Made by a program: the position numbers and the translations under genes
Source of the DNA: Chryseobacterium aureum
GTDB taxonomy: Bacteria > Bacteroidota > Bacteroidia > Flavobacteriales > Weeksellaceae
Assembly (NCBI RefSeq): GCF_003971235.1
Contig: NZ_CP034661.1
Coordinates: 2,976,001-3,040,000 of the forward strand
DNA: 64,000 bases
Direction of reading: 5' to 3'
Part shown: piece after piece, positions 1-8,052 of the stretch
Position numbering within the stretch: position 1 is the stretch's first letter
Layout: each line of letters starts with the position of its first letter
The notes under the pieces: generated by a model
Told to the model about the DNA's origin: nothing
The model's database searches: none
Seen by the model: only the letters and a program-made list of their open reading frames with translations

Positions 1-1198
1 CATCTTCGGACAGCCTTTCTATCCACAGGACTTTTTTATCCTCACTTTAGGTGCCATCGCATCTTTGATCTTCATTATCGTTTTTACGATTGCATTCGGA
101 AGAATTTTCTGCGGGTGGATTTGCCCTCAGACAATTTTTATGGAATCGATCTTCCGTAAAATAGAATATCTGATTGAAGGTGACCGAAACAAGCAGATGA
201 AGCTGGACAGACAGGAGTGGAACAGTGAAAAGATCTGGAAGAGAAGTTTGAAGTGGACCGTTTACATCATCATATCACTGATCATTACTCACTTTATGTT
301 CATGTACATTGTGGGATATGAAGAGGTATTTAAGATTGTTGGCGAAGGACCGTTTGCCCATCCCACCAATTTTATTGTGATGATTCTTCTTACGGCTGCA
401 TTTTACTTTGTATTTGCCTGGTTCAGAGAACAGGTCTGTACATTGGTATGCCCGTATGGAAGACTTCAGGGGGTACTCATCGATAAAGATACAATCAATG
501 TTTTCTATGATTTTAAGAGAGGAGAAAACAGAGCAAAATGGAGAAAAGGAGAAGACCGCAAAGCTGCCGGAAAAGGAGACTGTATCGATTGCCATCAGTG
601 TGTAGTGGTATGTCCTACCGGGATTGACATCAGAGACGGACAGCAGTTGGAATGTATCAACTGTACAGCATGTATTGATGCCTGTGATGAAGTGATGGAA
701 AAAGTTGGTCTTCCGAAAGGGTTGATCAGATATGCTTCTGAAAACGAAATTGAGAAAGAAACTCAGTTTAAGTTTACAGGAAGAATGAAAGGCTTTGCCG
801 TATTCTTACTTCTTCTTGTAGGATTTTTAGGATATCTGTTGTACAGCCGTGGTGAAATGGAAGCTAAATTCATTAAGCCGGCAGGAAGTACATTTTTTGT
901 AAGAGACGGTAAAATTACCAATACCTATAATTATACTTTCCTTAATAAAACAAATGATAAAAAAATAGTTACCATTAAAGTGATAGATCCGGCACATGGT
1001 GAAATTACGTACAGCGCATCAAGTAAAATTCAGGTAGACAGGGATAAAATCTCCAAGGGAACAATCAATATCAGCTTCCCGGAAAATGAAATGAAACTCT
1101 CCAAACAGAATATTACGATTGGTGTTTACGATATGAAAGGAAAACTGATTGATTCCTATCAGACTTATTTTGAAGGACCATTCAAACTGCAATTTTAA
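1..1198 (+). CDS. ccoG: Cytochrome c oxidase accessory protein CcoG (5' truncated)
   Basis: Membrane ferredoxin-like protein of the FixG/RdxA/CcoG family, needed for copper handling during cbb3-type cytochrome oxidase assembly. The reading frame is open from base 2, so the true start lies left of the window; the TTG at 65 is internal. About 398 residues are visible. Seen directly: a membrane segment followed by CGWICPQTIFME, a second cysteine site in EQVCTLVCPYGR, two ferredoxin [4Fe-4S] motifs (CIDCHQCVVVCP and CINCTACIDACD), a further membrane helix, and a C-terminal Ig-like domain ending in GPFKLQF. It is followed after 11 bases by a FixH-like gene, so this is the 3' part of an oxidase assembly operon; the ccoNOP genes are expected upstream (inference). 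Confidence 0.95.
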   Translation, partial: IFGQPFYPQDFFILTLGAIASLIFIIVFTIAFGRIFCGWICPQTIFMESIFRKIEYLIEGDRNKQMKLDRQEWNSEKIWKRSLKWTVYIIISLIITHFMFMYIVGYEEVFKIVGEGPFAHPTNFIVMILLTAAFYFVFAWFREQVCTLVCPYGRLQGVLIDKDTINVFYDFKRGENRAKWRKGEDRKAAGKGDCIDCHQCVVVCPTGIDIRDGQQLECINCTACIDACDEVMEKVGLPKGLIRYASENEIEKETQFKFTGRMKGFAVFLLLLVGFLGYLLYSRGEMEAKFIKPAGSTFFVRDGKITNTYNYTFLNKTNDKKIVTIKVIDPAHGEITYSASSKIQVDRDKISKGTINISFPENEMKLSKQNITIGVYDMKGKLIDSYQTYFEGPFKLQF

Positions 1199-1209
1199 TT
1201 ATAAAAAAA

Positions 1210-1662
1210 ATGAAGAACTTTAGTTGGGGACATGGTGTTGTCATTGCATTATTAGCATTTATTATCTTTATATTATCCATGATGTTTCTTTTTCCGAACG
1301 GCCAGAAGAACTCTGAAATGGTGACAGATAATTATTATGAAGAGGAGTTGAAGTATCAGGATGTCATTGATGCGAAGAAAAAAGCAGATGAACTGCAGCA
1401 AAAACCTGTATACAGCCAAGATACCCAAGGAATAAAAATTACTTTTCCAAAAGAATATAACAACTTCAATACTACGGTAAAATTTGTTTTAAACAGAACC
1501 GACGACCAGAATTTAGACATCAAAAAATCTGTTCAGCTTGATGCCGCCCAGTCTTTCACCATCCCTGCACAGGTACTGAAAATGGGTAATTATACACTAA
1601 GACTAAGCTGGACTAAAGACAAAACAGACTACCGAATGGATTATGACGTGATATGGAAATAG
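1210..1662 (+). CDS. FixH family protein (cbb3 oxidase assembly)
   Basis: A 150-residue membrane-anchored protein with one N-terminal transmembrane helix (about residues 8-30) and a periplasmic domain opening with the family-typical stretch NYYEEELKYQD, then a coil rich in Lys and Ala. FixH/CcoH proteins bind early to cbb3 oxidase and help its assembly and stability. It starts 11 bases after ccoG and overlaps the next gene by 10 bases, so the three are translated from one message. The family assignment rests on size, topology, the YYEEEL motif and position. Confidence 0.88.
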   Translation: MKNFSWGHGVVIALLAFIIFILSMMFLFPNGQKNSEMVTDNYYEEELKYQDVIDAKKKADELQQKPVYSQDTQGIKITFPKEYNNFNTTVKFVLNRTDDQNLDIKKSVQLDAAQSFTIPAQVLKMGNYTLRLSWTKDKTDYRMDYDVIWK

Positions 1663-2387
1663 GACTTATTGTATCGGCTATTGCATTAGGCTTTGCTTCC
1701 GGTTTTCACTGTATCGGAATGTGTGGTCCTATTGCCCTGTCGATGGGATTAACTAAAAAACAAGCCGCCAATTTCTATCTTCAGAACCTTACCTATCAGT
1801 TTGGGAGAATTTTCACCTATTCATTATTGGGTGCGCTTCTGGGTATTATCGGACAGGGATTTGAAATGGCAGGCTTTCAGAAATACCTGACGATCACTGC
1901 GGGAGTTCTTTTGATTATTATGGCTGTATTTTCATTCGGAGGAAAAGATTTTGCCTCAAAAATCCCTTTTCTCTCGAAATTTCTATACACCGTAAAAATG
2001 AACCTGGGAAGACTTCTTCAGAAGGCGGATTACCGTTCAAGATTTACAACAGGCCTTCTGAATGGTTTCTTACCGTGCGGAATGGTTTATATGGCCCTTA
2101 CAGCCAGTCTTGCAGGCGGAGGAATATGGCAGGGAGCTTTATATATGGCCTTATTCGGTCTTGGAACCCTTCCGTTCATGTTTGCTATTGTTTTGGCCGG
2201 GAATCTCATGAATCAGGCTTTCAGGATAAAAGTATTGAAAGTGGTTCCGGTAATCATGATCATTTTAGGAGGATTATTTATTCTGAGAGGCCTTGAGCTT
2301 GGTATTCCTTATGTGTCTCCGAAGGCGGAAGCTATGAAAATCTCAAACGATCCGCTGAAAGATTCCCATAATAATAATTGCCATTAA
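1653..2387 (+). CDS. Sulfite exporter TauE/SafE-type membrane protein of the cbb3 operon
   Basis: A 244-residue polytopic membrane protein (about six helices) of the DsbD_2-like TauE/SafE type. The first helix carries CIGMCGPIALSMG and the second half carries NGFLPCGMVYMAL, the two Cys/Pro-containing helix motifs usual for this group. Members beside ccoG/fixH are thought to move copper or reductant for oxidase maturation rather than sulfite, but the substrate is not proven. The start ATG lies inside the last codons of the FixH gene (10-base overlap), implying translational coupling. The C-terminal tail is His/Asn rich (SHNNNCH), which could bind metal (inference). Confidence 0.85.
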   Translation: MEIGLIVSAIALGFASGFHCIGMCGPIALSMGLTKKQAANFYLQNLTYQFGRIFTYSLLGALLGIIGQGFEMAGFQKYLTITAGVLLIIMAVFSFGGKDFASKIPFLSKFLYTVKMNLGRLLQKADYRSRFTTGLLNGFLPCGMVYMALTASLAGGGIWQGALYMALFGLGTLPFMFAIVLAGNLMNQAFRIKVLKVVPVIMIILGGLFILRGLELGIPYVSPKAEAMKISNDPLKDSHNNNCH

Positions 2388-2395
2388 AACGAATT

Positions 2396-3493
2396 TTAAG
2401 ATTTCAGCAGCTGTTTATAGTGGTTGATTGCTTTTTGTTTAAGTTCACTCGTAGACCATTCCTCCCATTTTCCGGTGTAGGGATCATAGCCACATTTTAA
2501 AGGTTTAGATACATCCAGTAAATTTTTATCATAATCAGTTCTTTCGGTATAAGCTCTGCAATCTGTGCATATATAACGAAATTCACAATCTTTACAAACT
2601 GTGACATCGTCTTTTGTGATATCCCGGTACTGATCAAATTTCTGATGTTTAATCGCTTCACTTAATGTCATGTTCTTAATATTGCCAAAGCTTTCGGGCA
2701 TGGCAGGACAGTTTTTGATGTTACCCTTGAGATCTACCGCTATTTTCCTGTTAAGACAAGAATTATGATTCATGGATTCTAAAACTTTAGGAAGATTGGT
2801 TTGGAAATGATCAGAAGAAATGCCTCCGCAAAAACTGAAATTCGTATATTTTTTTTGAGAAAATACTACATTGCAGTATTTCTTTCTGGACCCCATTGTC
2901 ATGTTGGGGGGAGCATTAAACAAAAATAAAGAAGTTAATCGTTCAAATTTTGTACTTAATTCTGATATAGCTTTTGCACTGATACTTTCAGAATACTGGG
3001 CAATTATTTCTACTGAGCTTATAATGGTGTCATCAAACATCAGTCTTATCATTTCAAAATCATCAGCATCCAGACTTTCATAACACACCAATGCTACAAA
3101 TTTGCAGCCTAATTTTTCAGCCTGAGAAACAACTCCTTTTAAAGCAGGTAGCTCATTTCTTTTAATTTCAATAATAATATTGGAGATCAGATCCGGATTT
3201 TGATACCGTAAATCCAGGTTAATAAACATATCAAATTCTTCACTGTTACAGTAAAAGCCGTATTCTTTCTGAATCAAAAAATCAAAATACTCATCCAGTA
3301 CAGACTGGCTTTCTTCACCGTAATCATTATAAATTGAAGCCAAACTTTCTTTTTGGTTCAGCCTGTCAATAATATCAGCTAAGGAATTTGGGATAAACTC
3401 CGAATTATTTCTTTGAATATCACTGATTACAGATTTTGTATACCCTTTTGTGACTATACAATTTGTATAGACTCTAAAATATTCATGCTTCAT
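2396..3493 (-). CDS. gwsS: Grasp-with-spasm system SPASM-domain peptide maturase GwsS
   Basis: A 365-residue protein with a C-terminal SPASM-type cysteine cluster: Cys246, Cys262, Cys300, Cys303, Cys309, Cys312 and Cys334, including CKDCEFRYICTDC, a layout that binds auxiliary iron-sulfur clusters. The N-terminal two thirds are radical-SAM-like in length, but I see no CxxxCxxC cluster motif, as is usual for the SPASM partner of grasp-with-spasm loci, so it probably acts as a scaffold or redox helper rather than a radical enzyme (inference). Its ATG overlaps the stop of the small upstream gene (ATGA). It is the last gene of the peptide operon and converges on the TauE/SafE gene with only 8 bases between stops. 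Confidence 0.9.
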   Translation of the reverse strand: MKHEYFRVYTNCIVTKGYTKSVISDIQRNNSEFIPNSLADIIDRLNQKESLASIYNDYGEESQSVLDEYFDFLIQKEYGFYCNSEEFDMFINLDLRYQNPDLISNIIIEIKRNELPALKGVVSQAEKLGCKFVALVCYESLDADDFEMIRLMFDDTIISSVEIIAQYSESISAKAISELSTKFERLTSLFLFNAPPNMTMGSRKKYCNVVFSQKKYTNFSFCGGISSDHFQTNLPKVLESMNHNSCLNRKIAVDLKGNIKNCPAMPESFGNIKNMTLSEAIKHQKFDQYRDITKDDVTVCKDCEFRYICTDCRAYTERTDYDKNLLDVSKPLKCGYDPYTGKWEEWSTSELKQKAINHYKQLLKS

Positions 3494-3693
3494 TTTTCTA
3501 TTCTTAAAATAGGTTTATAGCAACTTAAAACATCCATTTTTCCTGTATTATAATGACTTGATGAAATTTTTCTGTCAGCTTTCTTCTGAAGTTTTACCTG
3601 TTTAAATTCCAGTTCCTGAAAAACAAGAGGCATTTCATTGTGATGAGATTCAATTTCTTTTATAATATCGTCAAGCTTATTCTTCTGTTTCAT
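3490..3693 (-). CDS. Unrecognised 67-aa protein inside the grasp-with-spasm operon
   Basis: A small, very basic and hydrophilic protein, mostly predicted helical (KLDDIIKEIESHHNEMP, then Lys-rich FKQVKLQKKADRK) with a single Cys near residue 57. I recognise no family. The gene is squeezed between the two maturase genes: its start lies 17 bases inside the 3' end of gwsG and its stop overlaps the start of gwsS as ATGA. Such double overlap is hard to explain by chance and implies coupled translation with both enzymes. It could be a leader-binding or bridging subunit, or a second modified peptide; it has no Gly-Gly motif, which argues against the latter. Role is inferred from position only. Confidence 0.7.
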   Translation of the reverse strand: MKQKNKLDDIIKEIESHHNEMPLVFQELEFKQVKLQKKADRKISSSHYNTGKMDVLSCYKPILRIEK

Positions 3694-4606
3694 AGCGGTT
3701 AATTAAGTGTAGTGCAATTTCTTTTTCTAAATGATAATTACAGGGAAATGATACCATATCAAACTGACCAACAGGGTTTACTTCTAAAAAATAAAAAGTA
3801 TGATCTGCTGAGTACAAAAAATCTATAGATCCGCTTTCTAAAGAAATTCTTTTCATAAGGTTATCAATCTTTTTCTCAATGGATTCAGGAAGTTTGAAAG
3901 GTACTGTCCGATTCGGCACCTCTTTATTATATCTCCTGAAATCTACCTGGGTTTGATTATCCGATTGCGAAAAAATAGCCATACTCCAGCATTTCCCAAG
4001 AAGATAAAATGTCCTTATTTCAAATTTTTTTTCAATATACTCCTGAAGTAAGGAAGTACTGAAGCTTTTAACGCGATCCTTATCTAAAATTTTTGTATAG
4101 GAATCTATTTTAAATTCATCTATACTTCCTAAAAAACCTGGTGTAATGGGTTTCGTAATCGTTTTTTTATATTTTTTTTGTTCATGCAGTTTATTATCGA
4201 TATAGAATTCCGGAATCTTCAGACCAATTTCTTTTGCAATGTCATTCACAATCAATTTATTCACATTTGCTTTACTAAAAGTATTAATCTGCCTTTTGCC
4301 TGATAACTTATACTGAAGGTATTCATGCAAAACACTTTTGTTGTGTGACAGATATGAATTAAACTGAGGAACTCCAAGTTTTCTGAATTCTCCGACAGCA
4401 ATAAAACCTCTTCTGTACCAGACTGCTTCTACTTTATCGATATCAATAGTGCCCTGTTTAAGTGTGATAAAGGTTTTTGAATCGATAACAGTGAGCTCAC
4501 AGTCGTCTGAATCATTGATCCTTAGCCATTCTACCTGAAAATAATTCAGCCAATCTATTACATAAGCTGTAGAAATATCATATTCATCGGAAATTATTAG
4601 TATCAT
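3677..4606 (-). CDS. gwsG: Grasp-with-spasm system ATP-grasp peptide maturase GwsG
   Basis: A 309-residue ATP-grasp ligase of the microviridin MvdD/graspetide maturase group. These enzymes form ester or amide bonds between Asp/Glu and Ser/Thr/Lys side chains of a precursor peptide. The N-terminal pre-ATP-grasp domain contains the typical VWYRRGF (residues 62-68). The ATP-grasp part shows TKPITPG near Lys152, the EYIEKKFEIR strand (189-198), GSIDFLYS (Asp262) and FLEVNPVGQF with Glu275 and Asn277 as likely Mg ligands. It starts only 10 bases after a terminator-like hairpin that separates it from the precursor gene, so its expression is probably a read-through fraction. The adjacent SPASM gene and precursor confirm the system. 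Confidence 0.93.
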   Translation of the reverse strand: MILIISDEYDISTAYVIDWLNYFQVEWLRINDSDDCELTVIDSKTFITLKQGTIDIDKVEAVWYRRGFIAVGEFRKLGVPQFNSYLSHNKSVLHEYLQYKLSGKRQINTFSKANVNKLIVNDIAKEIGLKIPEFYIDNKLHEQKKYKKTITKPITPGFLGSIDEFKIDSYTKILDKDRVKSFSTSLLQEYIEKKFEIRTFYLLGKCWSMAIFSQSDNQTQVDFRRYNKEVPNRTVPFKLPESIEKKIDNLMKRISLESGSIDFLYSADHTFYFLEVNPVGQFDMVSFPCNYHLEKEIALHLINRYETEE

Positions 4607-4609
4607 ATA

Positions 4610-4635
4610 TAAAAAAGACTACCAAATGGTAGTCT
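4610..4635 (-). terminator. Attenuator-like hairpin between precursor and maturase genes
   Basis: Perfect 8-bp stem: 4616-4623 pairs with 4628-4635 (AGACTACC / GGTAGTCT) around a 4-base loop. Read on the minus strand it is followed at once by a T-run and then by the gwsG start codon at 4606. It has the form of an intrinsic terminator placed inside the operon, which would let precursor mRNA outnumber maturase mRNA. Confidence 0.7.
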
Positions 4636-4657
4636 ATTAAGTTTAAAGGTTATTTTC

Positions 4658-4861
4658 TTAACACCCTGACCAGCACTCAGTACTTAATAAGTGATTATCC
4701 TCGTCATAAGTATATAATACAGAGTCAGCAGCTCCATTGTCTGAACGTGTTGTAGGACGTATAACTCTTCTACCTCCTGCAATAGTCATCATGGAAGATC
4801 TTGAAATTTTTTTGTCTTTGATTTCTTTTTTGAAATCTGATAATGATTTTAAATTTTTCAT
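4658..4861 (-). CDS. Grasp-with-spasm modified-peptide precursor
   Basis: A 67-residue peptide. The leader (MKNLKSLSDFKKEIKDKKIS) is Lys-rich and amphipathic, followed by TIAGG, a double-glycine type site near residues 26-30. The core that follows is rich in the side chains used for graspetide crosslinks: Thr-Thr-Arg-Ser-Asp, then TYDEDNH, and ends in ECWSGC. I chose the ATG at 4861 because it gives the usual MKNLKSL leader; an in-frame ATG at 4951 would add 30 Cys-rich residues unlike any leader. The stop is 51 bases before gwsG, with an attenuator hairpin between. A promoter candidate lies at 5010-5038, leaving a leader of about 140 bases. Confidence 0.85.
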   Translation of the reverse strand: MKNLKSLSDFKKEIKDKKISRSSMMTIAGGRRVIRPTTRSDNGAADSVLYTYDEDNHLLSTECWSGC

Positions 4862-5009
4862 AGTAATTGTTTGTTTTTTGAGAATAAGCCCTGGAAAATA
4901 TACTTCATTCAAAAGATTCATTACAATCATGCAGCCGCGACAATTACACAAATCGCAATTTAATTACATTTTGAATATTTATTATTCAATACTTACCTCG
5001 TTTCTTTTT

Positions 5010-5038
5010 CAAATGTATAAATTAATTTAATATATCAA
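5010..5038 (-). promoter_or_regulatory. Promoter candidate for the grasp-with-spasm operon
   Basis: Minus-strand -7 box TACATTTG (5010-5017) fits the Bacteroidota consensus TAnnTTTG; a TTG at 5036-5038 gives a -33 element with 18 bases between. It would produce a leader of about 140 bases before the precursor start. Confidence 0.5.
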
Positions 5039-5340
5039 TATAATTTAACAAAATTTAACATCAAAATAAAAAATATTTTTTTGAATATTTTTCACCAAAA
5101 ACAATAATTAACTATCAATTTATACTATTATGTATTTTATTTTTCCGAATACAATAAAAAAAAATCATTATTTATAGCACATATATAAAACACTTTTTAG
5201 TGTCTTAAAAAAAATAAAACGACTTCCGATTAAAAAAAATACCCTAATCAAGTCGTAAAAATTTAAAATTTCCCAAAAAAAACAACTTTATAGCAATAAC
5301 ATACTACGAGTATGATGTCTACCCTATCCATCAGAAAGTA

Positions 5341-5348
5341 TATCTTTG
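5341..5348 (+). promoter_or_regulatory. -7 box for the 5368 lipoprotein gene
   Basis: TATCTTTG fits TAnnTTTG and ends 19 bases before the ATG at 5368. I see no clear -33 TTG at the right distance, so only the -7 element is supported. Confidence 0.4.
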
Positions 5349-5367
5349 CTTTTTTATTCAGTACATC

Positions 5368-6105
5368 ATGAAAAATTCAGTTGTCTTATTCTTAATAAGT
5401 CTTTTTATGCTGCAGTCCTGCAGTGTGAATTCTGAAATTGTATATCACCAAGATGCGGCCTCTACTTCCGTTATGGACATTGACACCAGAGAGTTTATGT
5501 CTGAAATGATGGCTATGACACCAGATTCATTAAAGCAAAAGGAATTTGGGGAAATGGACAGACTTCCAGCTACATGGACAAGCATGTATGACCTTGCTAA
5601 GCAGGAAGGAAAATTAAAAACTGAAAACCCGGATTCAGTGAGAATCATGAAAAAGATTTTCCTGAAGTCTACAAAGGAAAACAACCAGCTTGCGGGATTT
5701 TCTTTTAAAATGGAACATTTTGCTCCGGCAGATTATCTAGTGCTGAAAAGTTTTACAAAAACAGAAAAAATACCGCTGGATCAGAATATTTACAATAACT
5801 GGGACGGAAAATCGCTTACCATTGATACTGAAAATTTCAATCTTAAAAACATTGAAGAATCTATACGTTCCAAAACCTCAAAAGAAGAAGCTGAAAAGAT
5901 GGCCGGAATGATGGTGATGTTTTTTAAAAAGATCGGTACCACTTTAAAATTTGAGAAGCCCATACGATCCATTTCAGGAAAACATGACTGGGTAAAGCAG
6001 CTTGATGATCATTCAGTAAGAATAGATTATGATCTGAAAGCCATTTATGATAAAGATTCTAAATTAAAAAACGCAGATAAGAAGATTATCATCGTTACAG
6101 AATAA
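5368..6105 (+). CDS. Putative lipoprotein, function unknown
   Basis: A 245-residue protein with a lipoprotein signal peptide: a hydrophobic stretch followed by the lipobox LQSC, cleaved before Cys18. The mature part is hydrophilic and contains repeated Lys/Glu-rich helices and a Met-rich segment (EEAEKMAGMMVMFF). I recognise no domain. It is a single-gene unit: a -7 box lies just upstream and a perfect palindromic terminator follows 5 bases after the stop. Probably periplasm-facing and membrane anchored. Confidence 0.75.
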   Translation: MKNSVVLFLISLFMLQSCSVNSEIVYHQDAASTSVMDIDTREFMSEMMAMTPDSLKQKEFGEMDRLPATWTSMYDLAKQEGKLKTENPDSVRIMKKIFLKSTKENNQLAGFSFKMEHFAPADYLVLKSFTKTEKIPLDQNIYNNWDGKSLTIDTENFNLKNIEESIRSKTSKEEAEKMAGMMVMFFKKIGTTLKFEKPIRSISGKHDWVKQLDDHSVRIDYDLKAIYDKDSKLKNADKKIIIVTE

Positions 6106-6110
6106 AGCAA

Positions 6111-6134
6111 AACCCACTGAAATTTCAGTGGGTT
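6111..6134. terminator. Bidirectional terminator between lipoprotein gene and serS
   Basis: Perfect 24-bp palindrome with 12-bp arms (6111-6122 and 6123-6134, containing AACCCACTG / CAGTGGGTT) lying between convergent genes, with T-rich sequence on the right and A-rich on the left. It can end transcripts from both sides. Confidence 0.85.
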
Positions 6135-6160
6135 TTTATGGTAGTCAAACTTCTGATCGT

Positions 6161-7429
6161 TTAGTTGATGATGTCAAATCTTGCATATTCTGCAATTTTC
6201 TTAGGAAGCTTAATGCCATCCGCTGTCTGGTTGTTCTCAAGCAAAGCAGCCATAATTCTTGGCAATGCCATGGCTGATCCGTTTAAGGTATGCACAAGCT
6301 GAGATTTACCATCTCCTTTATAACGGCACTTCAATCGGTTGGCCTGAAACGTTTCAAAATTAGATACAGAGCTTACTTCTAACCACATTTCCTGGGCAGC
6401 ACTCCATACTTCAAAATCATAGGTCATGGCAGATGCAAAACCGGTATCTCCACCGCAAAGTCTCAATACTCTGAACGGAAGTTCAAGATCTGTAAGAATT
6501 TCTTTGATATGCTCTACCATTTCTTCCAAAACAGCGTAAGAGTTTTCAGGTTTTTCAATTCTTACGATTTCTACCTTTTCAAACTGGTGAAGACGGTTCA
6601 ATCCTCTTACATGGGCACCATAGCTTCCGGCTTCTCTTCTGTAACACTGGGAGAATGCTGTATTCTTAATAGGAAGATCTTTTTCTTCAAGCAGTACATC
6701 GCGGTAAAGGTTGGTTACAGGAACTTCTGCCGTAGGAATAAGATATAATTTATCTTCATTGATATAATACATCTGTCCTTCTTTATCCGGAAGCTGTCCG
6801 GTTCCAAAACCAGATGCTTCATTCACAACGTGAGGAGGATTCACTTCTGTATATCCTTTCTCTACGTTTTTATCTAAGAAATACTGAACCAAAGCCCTCT
6901 GTAATCTTGCTCCTTTTCCTAAATAAACAGGAAAACCGGCACCGGCAATCTTCACCCCTAATTCAAAATCAATAAGGTTATATTTTTTAGCCAGTTCCCA
7001 GTGAGGAATAGCGCCTTCACCCAGACCTTCTACCGTATGAGACTGGAAAATAATTTCATTGTCATCAGCAGAAGCTCCGCTTTTTACCAATTCATTCGGA
7101 ATGTTCGGAAGCTGATACAGAATATTCAGTAAGTCGTTTTCTTTCACTTCTAACTGTGATTTCAATTCTGAGCTCGACTCTTTGTATTGTGCTGTTTTAG
7201 ATTTTGCAGACTCCGCTTCTTCTTTTTTCCCTTCTTTCATCAAAAGTCCTATTTCCTTCGAAATTTTATTGATTTCGGAAAGCTGGGAATCTAGTTCAAA
7301 CTGGATTCTTTTTCTTTCGTCGTCGGCAGCGATCGCCTCGTCTACCAACTCAAGATTTTTGAATTGTCTTTTCTTAAGACCTTCTAAAACGCGTTCTTTA
7401 TTGTCGCGCAAAAAATTGACCTGTAACAT
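6161..7429 (-). CDS. serS: Seryl-tRNA synthetase
   Basis: A 422-residue class II aminoacyl-tRNA synthetase, the normal length for SerRS, charging tRNA-Ser in the cytoplasm. The N-terminal 100 residues form the tRNA-binding antiparallel coiled coil (charged helices from about residue 27). The catalytic domain shows the serine-pocket stretch LYLIPTAEVPVTNLYRD, motif 2 FSQCYRREAGSYG with its two Arg, and motif 3 GSAMALPRIMAALLE. The start MLQVNFLRDNKE is the standard SerRS opening. It converges on the lipoprotein gene and shares its terminator. Confidence 0.97.
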   Translation of the reverse strand: MLQVNFLRDNKERVLEGLKKRQFKNLELVDEAIAADDERKRIQFELDSQLSEINKISKEIGLLMKEGKKEEAESAKSKTAQYKESSSELKSQLEVKENDLLNILYQLPNIPNELVKSGASADDNEIIFQSHTVEGLGEGAIPHWELAKKYNLIDFELGVKIAGAGFPVYLGKGARLQRALVQYFLDKNVEKGYTEVNPPHVVNEASGFGTGQLPDKEGQMYYINEDKLYLIPTAEVPVTNLYRDVLLEEKDLPIKNTAFSQCYRREAGSYGAHVRGLNRLHQFEKVEIVRIEKPENSYAVLEEMVEHIKEILTDLELPFRVLRLCGGDTGFASAMTYDFEVWSAAQEMWLEVSSVSNFETFQANRLKCRYKGDGKSQLVHTLNGSAMALPRIMAALLENNQTADGIKLPKKIAEYARFDIIN

Positions 7430-7483
7430 TTTATTTAGATGTTAAATATTAGATGTTTAGCCTATAATAAGCTAACAATTGTA

Positions 7484-7491
7484 CAAATTTA
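7484..7491 (-). promoter_or_regulatory. -7 box for serS
   Basis: Minus-strand TAAATTTG fits TAnnTTTG, about 55 bases before the serS start. No good -33 element is visible, so this is tentative. Confidence 0.35.
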
Positions 7492-7495
7492 AAAA

Positions 7496-8014
7496 TTATT
7501 TCGTGATCGTAACAGTATTTGTCGAAGTGGGAGCATTTTCATCCTTGGAAAACACCGGAACTCTGTTATATAAAACTTTTGAGACCTGGAATACTGTTGG
7601 TGTATTACGATACTGAATTTCCAGAGTATCAACCACATTATCATTGACATTGGTACTTTTTGTATACGTAATCTGCATTCTGGAATAATAGGAAGTTCCT
7701 GTTCCCGGATTATCCGGGCTGATAGAATCCAGCCTTCGTCTTTTGGCTCCTGCCAGATATTCCATATAATACAATGAGTCTGTAGTCATCTTCAGGGAAA
7801 TACTCACGGGAGCTATATCTTTAGTACCAAAAATATCATTCACAGAAAAACCTGTAAAAGATCCTGTTTTCTTACTGTTCAAAAGATCCTGGCCAGCGCT
7901 GCTTTTTACATAAATATTCATTAACTGATCTATTCTCTGCAAAGAATCATCATCACTTTTACAGCTGACCATTGCAAAAACTGCAACCCATATGCCCCAA
8001 AAATATTTCATCAT
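7496..8014 (-). CDS. Putative lipoprotein, function unknown
   Basis: A 172-residue protein with a short hydrophobic signal and lipobox MVSC followed by Lys-Ser-Asp-Asp-Asp, typical of Bacteroidota surface or periplasmic lipoproteins. The rest is beta-rich with no recognised domain. Two adjacent ATG codons (8014 and 8011) open the frame. A -7 box sits only 5 bases upstream, so the message may have almost no leader. It lies 38 bases from asnB but appears to be its own unit. Confidence 0.7.
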   Translation of the reverse strand: MMKYFWGIWVAVFAMVSCKSDDDSLQRIDQLMNIYVKSSAGQDLLNSKKTGSFTGFSVNDIFGTKDIAPVSISLKMTTDSLYYMEYLAGAKRRRLDSISPDNPGTGTSYYSRMQITYTKSTNVNDNVVDTLEIQYRNTPTVFQVSKVLYNRVPVFSKDENAPTSTNTVTITK

Positions 8015-8019
8015 AAATA

Positions 8020-8027
8020 CAAAGGTA
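8020..8027 (-). promoter_or_regulatory. -7 box next to the 8014 lipoprotein start
   Basis: Minus-strand TACCTTTG (TAnnTTTG). Its distance to the ATG implies a near-leaderless transcript; no clear -33 element. Confidence 0.35.
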
Positions 8028-8052
8028 AAATATTAATCTTTAGACTGCTTCT

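Larger units (their letters stand above)
4862..5367. other. AT-rich divergent intergenic region
   Basis: About 500 bases with very low GC between the divergently transcribed peptide precursor and the 5368 lipoprotein. Besides the promoter candidates listed, it holds a small hairpin (5190-5194 with 5199-5203) and a longer one in which 5219-5225 plus 5228-5232 pair with 5245-5249 plus 5250-5256 across a 2-base bulge. Read on the minus strand the longer one is followed by a T-rich run, so it could end a short minus-strand RNA. I find no convincing gene. Confidence 0.5.

Noticed and set aside
2396..3493. Calling GwsS a radical SAM enzyme
   Set aside because: SPASM-type cysteines are present but no CxxxCxxC motif is visible in the N-terminal part.
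4862..4951. N-terminal extension of the grasp-with-spasm precursor starting at 4951
   Set aside because: It adds 30 Cys- and hydrophobic residues unlike any leader; the ATG at 4861 gives the expected Lys-rich leader. The extension lies in the presumed untranslated leader.
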